A DNA stretch of 64,000 nt, taken from positions 1 to 64,000 of the forward strand of contig SECP01000011.1 of NCBI GenBank assembly GCA_004193285.1, written 5' to 3'. Position 1 is the stretch's first letter, and every line of letters begins with the position of its first letter. Below the pieces are notes generated by a model that was not told the origin of the DNA, did not search any database, and saw only the letters and a list, made by a program, of their open reading frames with translations. This document shows positions 13,001 through 21,433 of the stretch, piece after piece. The position numbers and the translations under genes were made by a program. Source of the DNA: Myxococcales bacterium. Lineage in GTDB: Bacteria > Myxococcota_A > Polyangia > Polyangiales > Polyangiaceae.

Positions 13001-15039
13001 CCGCGGCGCTGATCGTCGCTCGTGTCCACCAAGACTTCCCACGGTTGGCGCACGCTATCCAGGTGCGGTAGCGCGAGGTCTACCGGCGAGTGAGCCGCGT
13101 TGATGACCAGCAGCAGGTTGTCATCCACGAGCGGGCGGCCGTCGTCGTCCACGTCGTCGATACCGCGACCAGCGAGGAACATCGAGAGCACGCGGTTGTC
13201 GCCGTTTTGCCAATCCTCGTGGGTCATCGGCTCGCCGGCGGCGTTGAACCACAGCAGATCGTGGAGCTTGGTGCCGCTTACGTCCAAGCCTTGAAAGAAC
13301 TTGGAGCGGCGCAGCGCCGGGTGGTCTCGCCGCAAACGGATGAGCCACTTCGTGAACTCGAGCAGCGAGCGCTGCTCGGGCTCCAGCTGCCAGCTCAGCC
13401 AGCTGACCTCGTTGTCCTGACAGTAAGCGTTGTTGTTGCCGTGCTGAGTGCGGCCGAGCTCGTCGCCCGCCACCAACATGGGCGTCCCCTGGGCGAGGAG
13501 CAGGGTCGCGAGCAGGTTGCGCTGCTGGCGCGCGCGGACCGCGCGGATCTCGACGTCGTCGGTCCGGCCCTCGGCGCCGTAGCCGTGAGAGTGCTCGTTG
13601 TCGTTGCCGTCCCGGTTGCCCTCGCCGTTGGCGTCGTTGTGCTTGTGATCGTACGAGACCAAATCACGCAGGGTGAAGCCGTCGTGGGCGGTGACGAAGT
13701 TGACGCTCGCCGCCGGTACCCGCCCGCCGGATGCGTAGAGATCGCTGCTGCCGGTGAGCCGGTAGCCCATCTCGCCAATCAGACCGGGGTCCCCGCGCCA
13801 GAACGCGCGCACGGTGTCGCGGTAGCGACCGTTCCACTCCGCCCAGCGCACCGGGAATTTGCCGACCTGGTAGCCGCCGTCTCCCACGTCCCACGGCTCC
13901 GCGATCAGCTTGAGCTCGCGGAGAGTCGGCGATTGATGGATGAGGGTGAAGAAGGACGAGAGCTGGTCGACCTCGTGCAGCTGGCGCGCCAGGGTGGACG
14001 CCAGGTCGAAGCGAAAGCCGTCCACGTGCATCTCCGCGGCCCAGTAGCGGAGCGAGTCCATGATGAGCGCCAGCACCTGAGGGCTGCGCACGTTGAGCGT
14101 GTTCCCGGTGCCGGTGTAGTCGAAGTAAAAGCGAGGATCTTCGCCGACGAGGCGGTAGTACGTCGCGTTGTCGATTCCCTTGAAGCTGAAGCTCGGCCCG
14201 AGGTGGTTGCCCTCCGCGGTGTGGTTGTAGACCACGTCCAAAATCACTTCCAAGCCGGCGCGGTGAAGGTCCTTCACCATCTGCTTGAACTCGCGCACCT
14301 CCCCGCCCAGCTCGTTGTTCGAGCGGTAGCGCACGTCAGGCGCGAAGAAGCCGATGGAGTTGTAACCCCAGTAGTTTCGAAGCCCCTTGTCCAAAAGGTG
14401 CTTGTCGTCCACGAACGCGTGGACTGGCATCAGCTCGATGGTGGTGATGCCCAGCTCTTTGAGGTAGGCGATGGTCGCAGGGTGCGCGACGCCTGCGTAG
14501 GTACCGCGCAAGTTCTCGGGAACGTTCGGGTGAAGCTTCGTGAGGCCTTTGACGTGCGCCTCGTAGATGACCGCGCGGCGCATCGGGACGCGCGGCGATT
14601 GGTCCCCTTCCCAGTCGAAGCTCGGGTCGATGACCACACCTCGCGGAGCCCCCAGGGCCTCCGCCTCGGACATTTTCAGGTCCTCTTCGGGGTGTCCGAG
14701 CTCATAAGCGAAGCAGCCTTGCTCCCAGCGCTCCACGCCGTCTAACGCGCGCGCGTAAGGATCCAGGAGCACGACGTTCGGGTTGAAGCGATGACCGCGG
14801 CCCGGATCGTACGGACCCCTGACCCGGTAGCCGTAGCGCTGCCCTACCGAGACCCCCGGCACGTAGACGTGCCACACCAGCTCCGTGCGCTGCTGGACCG
14901 GGATGCGCTGCTCGTTGCCCGCCTCGTCGAACAGGCAAAGCTCGACTCCCTCCGCGTTCGCAGAATAGAGAGCAAAATTGACTCCTTGGCCGTCCCAAGT
15001 AGCGCCGAGCGGATGAGGGTTCCCCGGTAGGGTTTTCAT
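10081..15039 (-). CDS. glgX-treY: GlgX-TreY fusion: glycogen debranching enzyme + malto-oligosyltrehalose synthase
   Basis: 1652 residues in one frame. Residues 1 to about 705 are a GlgX/TreX-type isoamylase: CBM48-like start ([20 protein letters not shown]), nucleophile Asp in [10 protein letters not shown], acid Glu in LIAEPWD, Asp in [10 protein letters not shown]. From about 715 it is TreY: start [34 protein letters not shown], catalytic Asp in [12 protein letters not shown]. The first half trims branches from glycogen; the second converts the reducing end of the chains to trehalose. Both halves have about normal family length, and the junction is a short Arg/Ala-rich linker ([17 protein letters not shown]). 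It is the first gene of the operon. Confidence 0.95.
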   Translation of the reverse strand: MKTLPGNPHPLGATWDGQGVNFALYSANAEGVELCLFDEAGNEQRIPVQQRTELVWHVYVPGVSVGQRYGYRVRGPYDPGRGHRFNPNVVLLDPYARALDGVERWEQGCFAYELGHPEEDLKMSEAEALGAPRGVVIDPSFDWEGDQSPRVPMRRAVIYEAHVKGLTKLHPNVPENLRGTYAGVAHPATIAYLKELGITTIELMPVHAFVDDKHLLDKGLRNYWGYNSIGFFAPDVRYRSNNELGGEVREFKQMVKDLHRAGLEVILDVVYNHTAEGNHLGPSFSFKGIDNATYYRLVGEDPRFYFDYTGTGNTLNVRSPQVLALIMDSLRYWAAEMHVDGFRFDLASTLARQLHEVDQLSSFFTLIHQSPTLRELKLIAEPWDVGDGGYQVGKFPVRWAEWNGRYRDTVRAFWRGDPGLIGEMGYRLTGSSDLYASGGRVPAASVNFVTAHDGFTLRDLVSYDHKHNDANGEGNRDGNDNEHSHGYGAEGRTDDVEIRAVRARQQRNLLATLLLAQGTPMLVAGDELGRTQHGNNNAYCQDNEVSWLSWQLEPEQRSLLEFTKWLIRLRRDHPALRRSKFFQGLDVSGTKLHDLLWFNAAGEPMTHEDWQNGDNRVLSMFLAGRGIDDVDDDGRPLVDDNLLLVINAAHSPVDLALPHLDSVRQPWEVLVDTSDDQRRGRLPGDRVRLPGRSLLLLAAASRVVRRSGAIHRLGATYRLQLTAEFGFARARGVVGYLHDLGVTDAYTSPLMTAAQGSTHGYDVVDHHQLNPELGAEGAFEGFSSELKQRGMGLLVDWVPNHMGVAIGQNRWWDHVLENGPSSLYADYFDIDWRPVRKDLEDRVLLPLLGDQYGRVLERGELSIVWDSGSFKLRYYERLLPLGPKSLLPLFEVASSRLTLAEGDLERHELESIISALRHLPNRHETALELKKERAREVEVIKRRLSALWQASTPIRTAFERALEQVNGTPGAPSSFDLLDSILEQQSYRLSFWQVATEEINYRRFFDVNELAAVRMEEDAVFQEAHATLFKLIDAGHVNALRLDHTDGLYDPLEYFEKVQARFHPPASGEPMSPDDLARPLPILIEKILQRDEALPEEWPVDGTTGYEFGVTVRGLWNAPQAEQALTRTYTSVTGDARAFQEHEYECKRHVVRYVLISELNVLSQAAHRIAMSDRRFRDFTLLGLTTALTQIVCAFPVYRTYVRAGKPVGARSERVVRAAVRLARLRNRAVNASVFSFFEDLLLLRLEGTEPQKQRHTAFALRFQQLTGPIMAKAVEDTAFYRYSRLLSRNEVGDSPGKLATSIAEFHRDSADRARTWPLSMVTTATHDTKRGDDAGARISVLSEVPGEWDQAVQRFRELSAPARGEVEDHPVPEPSLEYAFYQSLIGVWPFGAAESAAEGLRERCSAYLLKAAREAKTETSWLAGNADYEKKLGVFVNKVLKDRDFVRAVTKFCCKIDRAGATNALAQTLLRLCVPGIPDTYQGAELWNQSLVDPDNRVPVDYEVRQQYLAEIKRKLDKRAGLAAELLDTYPDGRVKLYVTHLALQLRKREPELFAQGDYWPLDATEKAVAFVRAFEEKRVACIVPRLSLELVSKKEAFPVGAVWGERAVSGLEAGRWRDELTGEVHEVSGALLLARAFAHFPLALLVKEEA

Positions 15040-15148
15040 GAAGCGCTGAGGCCGACAGCAAGGCGCATGCCGTCACTCGAAGCTTCGCGCCTCACTCGAT
15101 CGAGCCCAGCCGCAGCCCTGCCGGTTGTGCGCGCTGGAGCGGCGGCTC

Positions 15149-15182
15149 GCTCCCCGCCGCATTTCGCCTCGCAGCGGGGAGC
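15149..15182 (-). terminator. Strong hairpin between surE and the trehalose operon
   Basis: A perfect 9-bp inverted repeat (GCTCCCCGC / GCGGGGAGC) with a 16-base loop lies 52 bases past the surE stop and 110 bases before the GlgX-TreY start. There is no T-run after it, so it is a possible rho-assisted terminator or a 5' structure of the trehalose mRNA. Confidence 0.4.
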
Positions 15183-15233
15183 TTCGCGCCACATTTGCGG
15201 CACACTCGGCCGCACGTCACGGACGCAGCCGCT

Positions 15234-15959
15234 TCAACGAGCGCGCTGCTGGGCTCGTTCCAGAGCCGGAGCGTCCGTCAGGTCCAATCGCAGGGGCGTG
15301 ATGGAGCTGAGGCCATGTTCCACCGCCCACCGATCCGTCCCTTCCTCGGTTTCTTCCATGGGTACGACCGTGAACCAGTAGAGCTGTCGGCCCATCGGGT
15401 CTTTCACCGGCACCACCTTGCCGTCGTAATGGCGAACCGATTGACGGGTCCAGACCGTGCCCTGGGGCGAGAGCGGGAAATTGACGTTGACGAGCGGTAG
15501 GCTCGCGTCTGGAAGGAGCGTGCGCAGCACCTCCGCGACATGCGGCTTCAAGCGTTCGAAATCCGCGTCCACGCTCGAGCTCGGCGCGCTGAGCGCGATG
15601 CCTCGGCTGCCCATGAGGGCCGCCTGTTTGGCGCCGGCCAAGGTGCCACTGTGCCACATGGAATTGCCCAGATTCGGGCCAATATTGATGCCCGAGAGCA
15701 CGACGTCTGCCTTCTCCAAGATCGAGAAGCCTACCGCCACGCAGTCGGCGGGCGTGCCGTCGACGCGAAACGCGTCGAAGCCCTCCACCTTCGTGGGCCG
15801 ATAGGACAAAGGGCGACTGTGTGTCACGGCGTGTCCCGTCGATGACCGCTCCACGTCAGGAGCGACGATGGTCACCTTGGCGAATTCAGCGGCAACTTGG
15901 GCCAAAGCCAGGATGCCCGGGCTGTAGATGCCGTCATCGTTGACGATCAGGACTCTCAT
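15234..15959 (-). CDS. surE: 5'/3'-nucleotidase SurE
   Basis: 241 residues from the ATG that begins MRVLIVNDDG; the ten residues upstream in frame are not conserved. SurE removes phosphate from nucleoside 5'- and 3'-monophosphates. The metal ligands are visible: Asp-Asp in the NDDG motif, Ser in VERSSTGHA and Asn in NIGPNLG. Length is typical (240-260). The gene is divergent from the lipid kinase with only 28 bp between start codons, so any promoters must overlap coding sequence. Its usual neighbours (pcm, nlpD, rpoS) are not here. Confidence 0.95.
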   Translation of the reverse strand: MRVLIVNDDGIYSPGILALAQVAAEFAKVTIVAPDVERSSTGHAVTHSRPLSYRPTKVEGFDAFRVDGTPADCVAVGFSILEKADVVLSGINIGPNLGNSMWHSGTLAGAKQAALMGSRGIALSAPSSSVDADFERLKPHVAEVLRTLLPDASLPLVNVNFPLSPQGTVWTRQSVRHYDGKVVPVKDPMGRQLYWFTVVPMEETEEGTDRWAVEHGLSSITPLRLDLTDAPALERAQQRAR

Positions 15960-15987
15960 GGGGTCCGCTTCCTGCAATGCGCCGGCC

Positions 15988-16863
15988 ATGCGCGTTGCCT
16001 TGCTTCACAACACCTCCTCCGGTAGCGAAGATCACAACGACGAGGAGCTCATCGACCTGATCCGCAGTGTGGGCGGCAAGGTGATCCACGTGGTCAGCCG
16101 AATCAGCGACCTCACGGCGGCATTGCACGAAGAGCCCTGCGATCTCGTGGTCGTCGCGGGTGGAGACGGAACGGTTGGCCGGACCGCTTGCGAGCTGTCG
16201 GGGTGGGAGGTGCCGCTCGCGATCCTTCCGCTGGGCACCGCAAACAACACCGCGCGCTCACTCGAGCTCCCCATGCGTCTGAAGAAATTGGCCCGGAGCT
16301 GGGCGACCGCTCAGAAAGTACCGTTCGATCTCGGAGTGTTGGACGACGGCGTGCAGCGAACGCGGTTTGCGGAGTGCGCAGGCTGGGGCGCGTTCGCGCA
16401 AACGATCGTCGCGGCGAAGCGCCGGGATAGCGATGGCGGCGGCACGGTGCGGCAAACGCTTCGTCGGGACCGCAAGCTCTTTCGCAGCTTGGTGCGGAAG
16501 CTGGCGACGCGATCGTACAAAGTGGAGGTCGACGGGCGGGACTGCTCCGGTGACTACGTGCTGGTGGAGGTCATGAACCTTTCCCTGCTCGGCCCGCAGC
16601 TTCCGCTGTCACCTTCCAGCAATCCGAGCGATGGCCACGTGGAGGTCATCCTCGTGGGTGATGGCGAGCGATTGGCTCTGGAGCGCGTCGCCAAGAGCGG
16701 GCTTCCCGATTCGAGCGGTTACCGTGTGGAGCGCGGCGGTCACGTTCGAATCGAGTGCGACGACGCGCTCCTCCACCGCGATGGCCACGTCGTGCGCCAC
16801 GCTCGAGGCACGCGCGGGTTCGAGGTTCGAGTCGAACCCGCGGCGGTGCACTACCTGCGCTAG
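15988..16863 (+). CDS. Diacylglycerol/lipid kinase family protein (YegS-like)
   Basis: 291 residues from the ATG at 15988 (MRVALLHN). The DAGK catalytic signature VVVAGGDGTVGR and the nucleotide loop ILPLGTANNTARS are intact, followed by the beta-sandwich second domain and a C-terminal strand with HVVRHARGTRGFEV. It probably phosphorylates a membrane lipid (diacylglycerol, sphingolipid or phosphatidylglycerol-type) using ATP. The longer reading from 15928 overlaps surE and lacks support. It is a single-gene unit, with a tiny convergent gene overlapping its end by 4 bases. Confidence 0.9.
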   Translation: MRVALLHNTSSGSEDHNDEELIDLIRSVGGKVIHVVSRISDLTAALHEEPCDLVVVAGGDGTVGRTACELSGWEVPLAILPLGTANNTARSLELPMRLKKLARSWATAQKVPFDLGVLDDGVQRTRFAECAGWGAFAQTIVAAKRRDSDGGGTVRQTLRRDRKLFRSLVRKLATRSYKVEVDGRDCSGDYVLVEVMNLSLLGPQLPLSPSSNPSDGHVEVILVGDGERLALERVAKSGLPDSSGYRVERGGHVRIECDDALLHRDGHVVRHARGTRGFEVRVEPAAVHYLR

Positions 16864-16988
16864 CGCCCCAACAGCTTGAGCACGATGAAGATGAGAATCG
16901 CTCCGCCGAGCCCACCTCCGAACAGCAGGTACAAAAAGGACCAGCCAGCAGCGAGGACAGGCGGGGCAGCAGCGGCGAGCATCAACAT
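16860..16988 (-). CDS. Small hydrophobic membrane protein, 42 aa
   Basis: The ATG at 16988 has AGGAG 9 bases upstream. The protein is Ala/Pro-rich at the N-terminus and then hydrophobic, with a Gly-rich centre (YLLFGGGLGGAILIFIVLKLLGR): one or two short membrane helices and a basic end. No family is recognised. It is supported by the ribosome site, by an 11-of-12 sigma-54-like promoter 44 bases upstream, and by its likeness in style to the other tiny membrane genes at 2341 and 60930. It overlaps the last 4 bases of the convergent lipid kinase gene. Confidence 0.65.
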   Translation of the reverse strand: MLMLAAAAPPVLAAGWSFLYLLFGGGLGGAILIFIVLKLLGR

Positions 16989-17030
16989 GACGGTTTCTCC
17001 TTGGGACGAGTGTTACGAACGGAGACACTC

Positions 17031-17741
17031 GTGCAAGTAGCTTGCCAGACGGACCAGGCGCGCCCTCACCATCTGCAAGAGTACGTCTTGCTCGCGCCGC
17101 CCTGGCACACGCGCGCGCTCGTCGCGCTGCTCCTGTTCGTTCCGCTCGCCGGGTTGATGCTGCAGCCCAGCGTCGCCACCGCCGCCTCTTCCCGGGCGCT
17201 CGGCAGCTACCTGCCCAGCGTTCTCGTCAGCGGCGCCCTCGCCGGATACGTCGCGCGGTTTGGTCTGCCTCGCAGCATCCTCACTCCCCTTCTAGGCAGT
17301 ACCTGGGATTCGCTGAGCCGAGCCGCACGTGACCTCGCCCTCGGCGCGAGCCTGGCGCTGCTCGTGCTCGTCCTAGACGCGGTTTTCGTTCGCGCTCTAT
17401 TGCCGCCCGAGAGCGTGGCCGGCCACTACCTTTTGCCCAAGACACTCACCGAGCGCGCTGCTTGGTTCCCGTTCGCGGTAGCGGCCGGGGTGGGGGAAGA
17501 GCTGGTTTACAGGGGCTACTTGCAGGCTCAACTCTCGGTGCTCGCCGGGAGCCGCGCCTTGGGAGTCGTCTTGCAGGCTCTCCTGTTCGGCATCGCGCAC
17601 GGTGAGCACGGCGGGGCGGTGGTCGCTCGCTTCGCGCTCTACGGGCTACTCTTCGGCGCGCTCGCGCTGCGGCGCCGCAGCTTGATTCCAGGGGCGCTCG
17701 CGCACGTGGCGCTGGACGTTTACGCCGGGCTAGCCACGTAG
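17031..17741 (+). CDS. CPBP family intramembrane metalloprotease
   Basis: 236 residues from GTG at 17031, chosen because GGAG sits 6 bases before it; the frame stays open to 16755, but that part is Arg/Pro-rich and overlaps other genes. Several membrane helices are visible. The three CPBP motifs are present: GEELVYRGYLQ (EExxxR), GIAHGEHG and the late HVALDVYAG. The family (Rce1-like) cleaves within the membrane; bacterial members act in bacteriocin immunity or envelope maintenance. Substrate unknown. The start codon overlaps, on the opposite strand, the sigma-54-like site serving the 42-aa gene. Confidence 0.85.
   Translation: MQVACQTDQARPHHLQEYVLLAPPWHTRALVALLLFVPLAGLMLQPSVATAASSRALGSYLPSVLVSGALAGYVARFGLPRSILTPLLGSTWDSLSRAARDLALGASLALLVLVLDAVFVRALLPPESVAGHYLLPKTLTERAAWFPFAVAAGVGEELVYRGYLQAQLSVLAGSRALGVVLQALLFGIAHGEHGGAVVARFALYGLLFGALALRRRSLIPGALAHVALDVYAGLAT
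17032..17047 (-). promoter_or_regulatory. Candidate sigma-54 promoter of the 42-aa membrane protein
   Basis: On the minus strand TGGCAAG-CTAC-TTGCA matches 11 of 12 consensus positions, with GG-N10-GC spacing correct. It ends 44 bases before the ATG at 16988. It lies inside the first codons of the divergent CPBP gene. Confidence 0.6.
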
Positions 17742-17773
17742 CGAGTTGGGGCACTCTGTCCCGACCAGCACGC

Positions 17774-18907
17774 ATGCACCGCGCTGGCGCGCGATATGCA
17801 ACCCCGCGGGAGATGGAAGCGAAGACCAAGGTTCGATACGCGGTCGCAGGCATCGGCAACATCGCGCAGGTCGCGGTTCTCCCCGCCTTCGCCCACGCCA
17901 AGGCCAACTCCGAGCTCGTGGCGATCGTTTCGAGCGACCCAGAAAAACGCGCCGAGCTCAGCGAGCGGTATCAACTGACCTTCGCGGGTGGGTACGAGGA
18001 CTTCGAGGCCATCCTCGAGCAGGGCGACATTCAGGCGGTTTACATCGCGACGCCGAACACGCTCCACAAAAGCTTGGCGCTGCGCGCAGCCGCGCGCGGC
18101 GTGCACGTCCTGTGCGAGAAGCCGATGGCCACGAGCGTCGCCGATTGTGAAGAGATCACCGAGGCCTGCGAGAGAGCGAACGTGAAGCTCATGTGCGCCT
18201 ACCGGCTGCACTTCGAGGAAGCCAACCTGAGCGCGATGGAAATCGTACAATCCGGCCAGATCGGGGAGGCGCGCATCTTCGAGTCGGTGTTCAGCCATGT
18301 CGTGCGTCCGGGGGACATCCGAACCCGGGCCGAGCTCGGCGGCGGCGCTTGCTTCGACCTTGGTATTTACTGCGTCAATGCGGCGCGCAACCTGTTTCGT
18401 GCCGAGCCGACGCTGGTTTACGGCACGGCGCTCATGCGCAATGGGACGGACGACACCACGACGGCCATCCTCCAGTTCCCCGGAGGCAGGGTCGCGCACT
18501 TCACCGTCAGCAACAGCGTGACCGCCGTCTCCAGCTATCGCGTGGCAGGGACAGAAGGAGACCTGCGCGTCGAGCCCGCGTACGAATACACGGACAAGCT
18601 CGAGCACCACCTGACCGTCGAGGGCAAGACCACGAACCGCACGTTCGGTAAGCGAGACCAGTTCGCCCCCGAGCTCGAGTACTTCTCGAGCTGCATCCTG
18701 GAAGGTCGTGCTCCCGAGCCCGATGGCGAGGAGGCCATCGACGACCTGCGGGTCATCGAAGCCATTCTGGAGTCTGCCGCCAGTGGCAAGCCGATCCCGC
18801 TCACTCCGCGTCAGCGCCGACGGCGGCCGAATGCTCGCCAGGAGTCCAAGAAGCCTGCAGTGGGGAAGCAGGAGACGGTCAACGCGCCGTCGCCCAGCCT
18901 CAAGTGA
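17774..18907 (+). CDS. Gfo/Idh/MocA family sugar oxidoreductase
   Basis: 377 residues (364 if the ATG at 17813 is used; neither start has a clear ribosome site). The Rossmann motif is AGIGNIAQVAVLPAF, followed by YIATPN, the catalytic lysine motif CEKPMA and the C-terminal-domain motif FDLGIYCVNAARN. It is an NAD(P)-dependent dehydrogenase for a sugar or sugar alcohol, close in style to glucose-fructose oxidoreductases. No Tat signal is seen, so it is cytosolic. The last 40 residues are Arg/Lys/Pro-rich and probably disordered. The SOUL gene follows 24 bases later, possibly in the same transcript. Confidence 0.9.
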   Translation: MHRAGARYATPREMEAKTKVRYAVAGIGNIAQVAVLPAFAHAKANSELVAIVSSDPEKRAELSERYQLTFAGGYEDFEAILEQGDIQAVYIATPNTLHKSLALRAAARGVHVLCEKPMATSVADCEEITEACERANVKLMCAYRLHFEEANLSAMEIVQSGQIGEARIFESVFSHVVRPGDIRTRAELGGGACFDLGIYCVNAARNLFRAEPTLVYGTALMRNGTDDTTTAILQFPGGRVAHFTVSNSVTAVSSYRVAGTEGDLRVEPAYEYTDKLEHHLTVEGKTTNRTFGKRDQFAPELEYFSSCILEGRAPEPDGEEAIDDLRVIEAILESAASGKPIPLTPRQRRRRPNARQESKKPAVGKQETVNAPSPSLK

Positions 18908-18931
18908 GGCTCTGCCGGCACGCGCCGTGCA

Positions 18932-19768
18932 GTGCAAGCGGTCGTGAACCGCATCGAAAGCGCTGTGCAGGTGCCTTTGATCTCGTCTCCAACGCGGGCG
19001 CGGGCTCCCAGCGTCACTGCCAGCCCCGTGGCGCGCGCTGGTAGCGTGGTCGCGCCGTTGGCCTCCGCCCTGGCGGGGGCGATTTTGCTCGGCCGTGGCG
19101 GTCGCGCCAAGCCGGCGGGGCTCGCGCTGTTGGGAGCATCCGTGGGTGCTCTCTTGGCCCGCTGGCAGCTCGGACGCGCGTTCTACAGCACTCCCACGTA
19201 CAAAAAGGAGCTGAGGCTTGGCCGCATCGAGCTCCGTCGCTACGCGCCGCACTTGCGAGCGACGACTTGGGTGGACGCGAGCACGTGGTCGGAAGCGTTG
19301 AGCGACGGCTTCCAGCGTTTGGCCGACTACCTGTTCGGCGCCAACGAATACGAAGAGCGCCTTGCCATGACCACTCCCGTGCTGCTCAGCATGCCAGCGA
19401 GCAGCGCTCAGCGCCGAAACGGGGAGAGCTTCCAAGCCCCTGGCGTCGCCACCGTGCCGCAACTGAATGGCCCAGCGCGTCGGCAAATGGCCTTCGTGCT
19501 GCCGGCAGAGCGAACGCTGGAAGACCTTCCGCGTCCCAAAGATCGGCGGGTCGTGCTCAGCACGGTGCCGGCTCAGCGAGTCGCAGCGCTCGCCTTCCGC
19601 GGCTCTTATGGGGGGGACTTGCCCGCCCACAAGCGCAACGAGCTCCTGTTCTTGGTGAAATGCGCGGGCCTGAAGCCCGTCTCCGAAGTGTGGTTCGCAG
19701 CGTACGACGGTCCGTCCACGCTCCCGGTGCTGAGGCACAGCGAAGTGCTGGTGGAAGTGGAGGCATGA
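18932..19768 (+). CDS. SOUL haem-binding family protein, membrane anchored
   Basis: 278 residues from GTG. Residues about 38-75 hold hydrophobic segments (VVAPLASALAGAILL, GLALLGASVGALLA) that probably anchor it in the membrane. A SOUL domain begins at about residue 85 (STPTYKKELRLGRIELRRY) and includes YLFGANEYEERLAMTTPV and VAALAFRGSYGG. SOUL proteins bind haem or related tetrapyrroles, with an unsettled role in bacteria. Its stop overlaps the FAD/Rieske oxidoreductase start as ATGA, which suggests a joint role in membrane redox or haem chemistry. Confidence 0.85.
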   Translation: MQAVVNRIESAVQVPLISSPTRARAPSVTASPVARAGSVVAPLASALAGAILLGRGGRAKPAGLALLGASVGALLARWQLGRAFYSTPTYKKELRLGRIELRRYAPHLRATTWVDASTWSEALSDGFQRLADYLFGANEYEERLAMTTPVLLSMPASSAQRRNGESFQAPGVATVPQLNGPARRQMAFVLPAERTLEDLPRPKDRRVVLSTVPAQRVAALAFRGSYGGDLPAHKRNELLFLVKCAGLKPVSEVWFAAYDGPSTLPVLRHSEVLVEVEA

Positions 19769-21258
19769 GCATGAAGTCGTCTCACCCGCTTTGGAGTCCT
19801 TCTACACGCCGCTTCCCTCGCCTGGAGGCAGATCTTCATGCAGACGTGGTGGTCGTCGGCGGCGGAATCACCGGCGTAACGACCGCGCTCCTGCTGGCGA
19901 GCGCGGGCAAGCGCGTCACGCTGCTCGAGACGCGGCACCTGGGCGCGGGCGTCACGGGGTCGACGACCGCTCACCTGACAGAGGCGCTGGACACTCGGTA
20001 CCACGAGCTGGAGTCCAGCTTCGGCGCGGAAGGCGCGCAGCTGGCGCGCGCTTCGAGCCGCGCGGCCATCGAAAAGATCGCAGAGCTCGCGAGCGGCATC
20101 GATTGCGGCTTCGAGCGCGTCCCGGGGTACCTGTTCGCCAATCAGGAGAGCCAGCTGAGCCAGCTCGACGCCGAGGTACTGGCGGCGGAGCGCGCGGGCG
20201 CGACGGTGCGTCGCATCAACGAGGTACCCCTTCCGCTGCCCGCGCTTGGCGCGGTGCGGTTCGAGAATCAAGCCCAGTTCCGGCCGTTGGACTACCTCGC
20301 CGGCCTCGCCGAGCGCTTGGCTGCCACCGACGCTCGCATCTTCGAAGGCGTCACGGTGCTGGACGTCGAGACCAAGGGACAGCTGCGGCTGCAGACGAGC
20401 ACCGGGCACAGCGTGACCGCGGATGCGGTAGTCCTGGCGACCCACGCGCCCTTTCAAAATCTGAAAAACCAGCTGGAGCTGGCGCAGTACCGGTCTTACG
20501 TCGTCTCCGGCCCGATCGCCGAGCCCCTTCCCGGTCTGTTCTGGGATCTCGAGGATCCGTATCACTACATCCGCACGGCGATGGTGGACGGGAAACCCCA
20601 GCTCATCGTCGGCGGCGGCGATCACCGCACCGGCACCCTGCCGGAGGGCGGACCTGCTGCACCCTACTGGGAGCTCGAGGCTCTGGCCGCGAAGCTGGGC
20701 GCGCGCCCGAGTGAGCGCTGGTCCGCCCAGGTCGCGGAGCCTTCGGACGGGCTGCCGCTCATTGGCAAGCAAGACCCGAAGACCGAGCTGTACGTCGCGC
20801 AAGGCTTCGCCGGAAACGGGATGACGTTCGGGACGCTGTCGGCCCTGCTCATTTCGGACGCCTTGCTGGGTCGCGAGAACCCGTACCGGGACCTCTACCG
20901 CGCGGACCGCTTCAAGCCGCTGGCGTCCGCTGCGGCGGTGGTCTCCGAGAACGCGGAGACTGCGGGCCACCTCGTCGCCGGTCACGTCAAGCCGGTATCG
21001 GACGAGCCGCTCGACCAATTGCCCTTGGGCGAAGGGCGCATCGTCAAGTCCGACGGCAAGAAGCTGGCGGTGTACCGGGACCAAGACGGAGCGCTGCACG
21101 CGGTCTCCGCGATTTGCACCCACCAAGGCTGCCAGGTGGCGTTCAATCCCATGGAGTGCAGCTGGGATTGCCCCTGCCACGGCTCGCGCTTCGATATCGA
21201 CGGAGGCGTGCTGGACGGTCCCGCCAAGAAGCCGCTCGAGAAGCACCACATCGGCTAG
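19765..21258 (+). CDS. FAD-dependent oxidoreductase with C-terminal Rieske [2Fe-2S] domain
   Basis: 497 residues from the ATG overlapping the SOUL stop. The DAO-type FAD motif is VVVVGGGITGVTTALLLASAG; the glycine-oxidase-like body ends near GFAGNGMTFGTLSA. Residues about 405-497 are a Rieske domain with ligands in CTHQGC and CPCHGS. This architecture oxidises a small amine or hydroxy compound and passes electrons through the iron-sulphur centre; the substrate is unknown. Length fits the family. Coupling to a membrane-anchored SOUL protein is unusual and may point to a haem acceptor. Confidence 0.9.
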   Translation: MSMKSSHPLWSPSTRRFPRLEADLHADVVVVGGGITGVTTALLLASAGKRVTLLETRHLGAGVTGSTTAHLTEALDTRYHELESSFGAEGAQLARASSRAAIEKIAELASGIDCGFERVPGYLFANQESQLSQLDAEVLAAERAGATVRRINEVPLPLPALGAVRFENQAQFRPLDYLAGLAERLAATDARIFEGVTVLDVETKGQLRLQTSTGHSVTADAVVLATHAPFQNLKNQLELAQYRSYVVSGPIAEPLPGLFWDLEDPYHYIRTAMVDGKPQLIVGGGDHRTGTLPEGGPAAPYWELEALAAKLGARPSERWSAQVAEPSDGLPLIGKQDPKTELYVAQGFAGNGMTFGTLSALLISDALLGRENPYRDLYRADRFKPLASAAAVVSENAETAGHLVAGHVKPVSDEPLDQLPLGEGRIVKSDGKKLAVYRDQDGALHAVSAICTHQGCQVAFNPMECSWDCPCHGSRFDIDGGVLDGPAKKPLEKHHIG

Positions 21259-21383
21259 CGGCGCGCCGCTGAGTCGCCGTGCCACGCGGCAGCCGCGCTT
21301 GGCTGCGACAAATGCGTCGGGACGGATTGAAGCGCTGGGGTATGCGCTGGCGGCTTTACGGGACCTAGTCTCTTGTCTAACTT

Positions 21384-21399
21384 TGGAATGGTCCCTGCA
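21384..21399 (+). promoter_or_regulatory. Weak sigma-54-like site before the cytochrome gene
   Basis: TGGAATG-GTCC-CTGCA has the GG-N10-GC core and 9 of 12 consensus positions, 35 bases before the ATG at 21434. It is weaker than the other sites in the window and could be chance. Confidence 0.3.
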
Positions 21400-21433
21400 C
21401 GGGGCCTCCCGCCGCTTGGCAAGGAGGAGACCC

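Noticed and set aside
16755..17030. In-frame N-terminal extension of the CPBP protease
   Set aside because: Arg/Pro-rich, overlaps the lipid kinase and the 42-aa gene, and a GTG with a well-placed GGAG exists at 17031.
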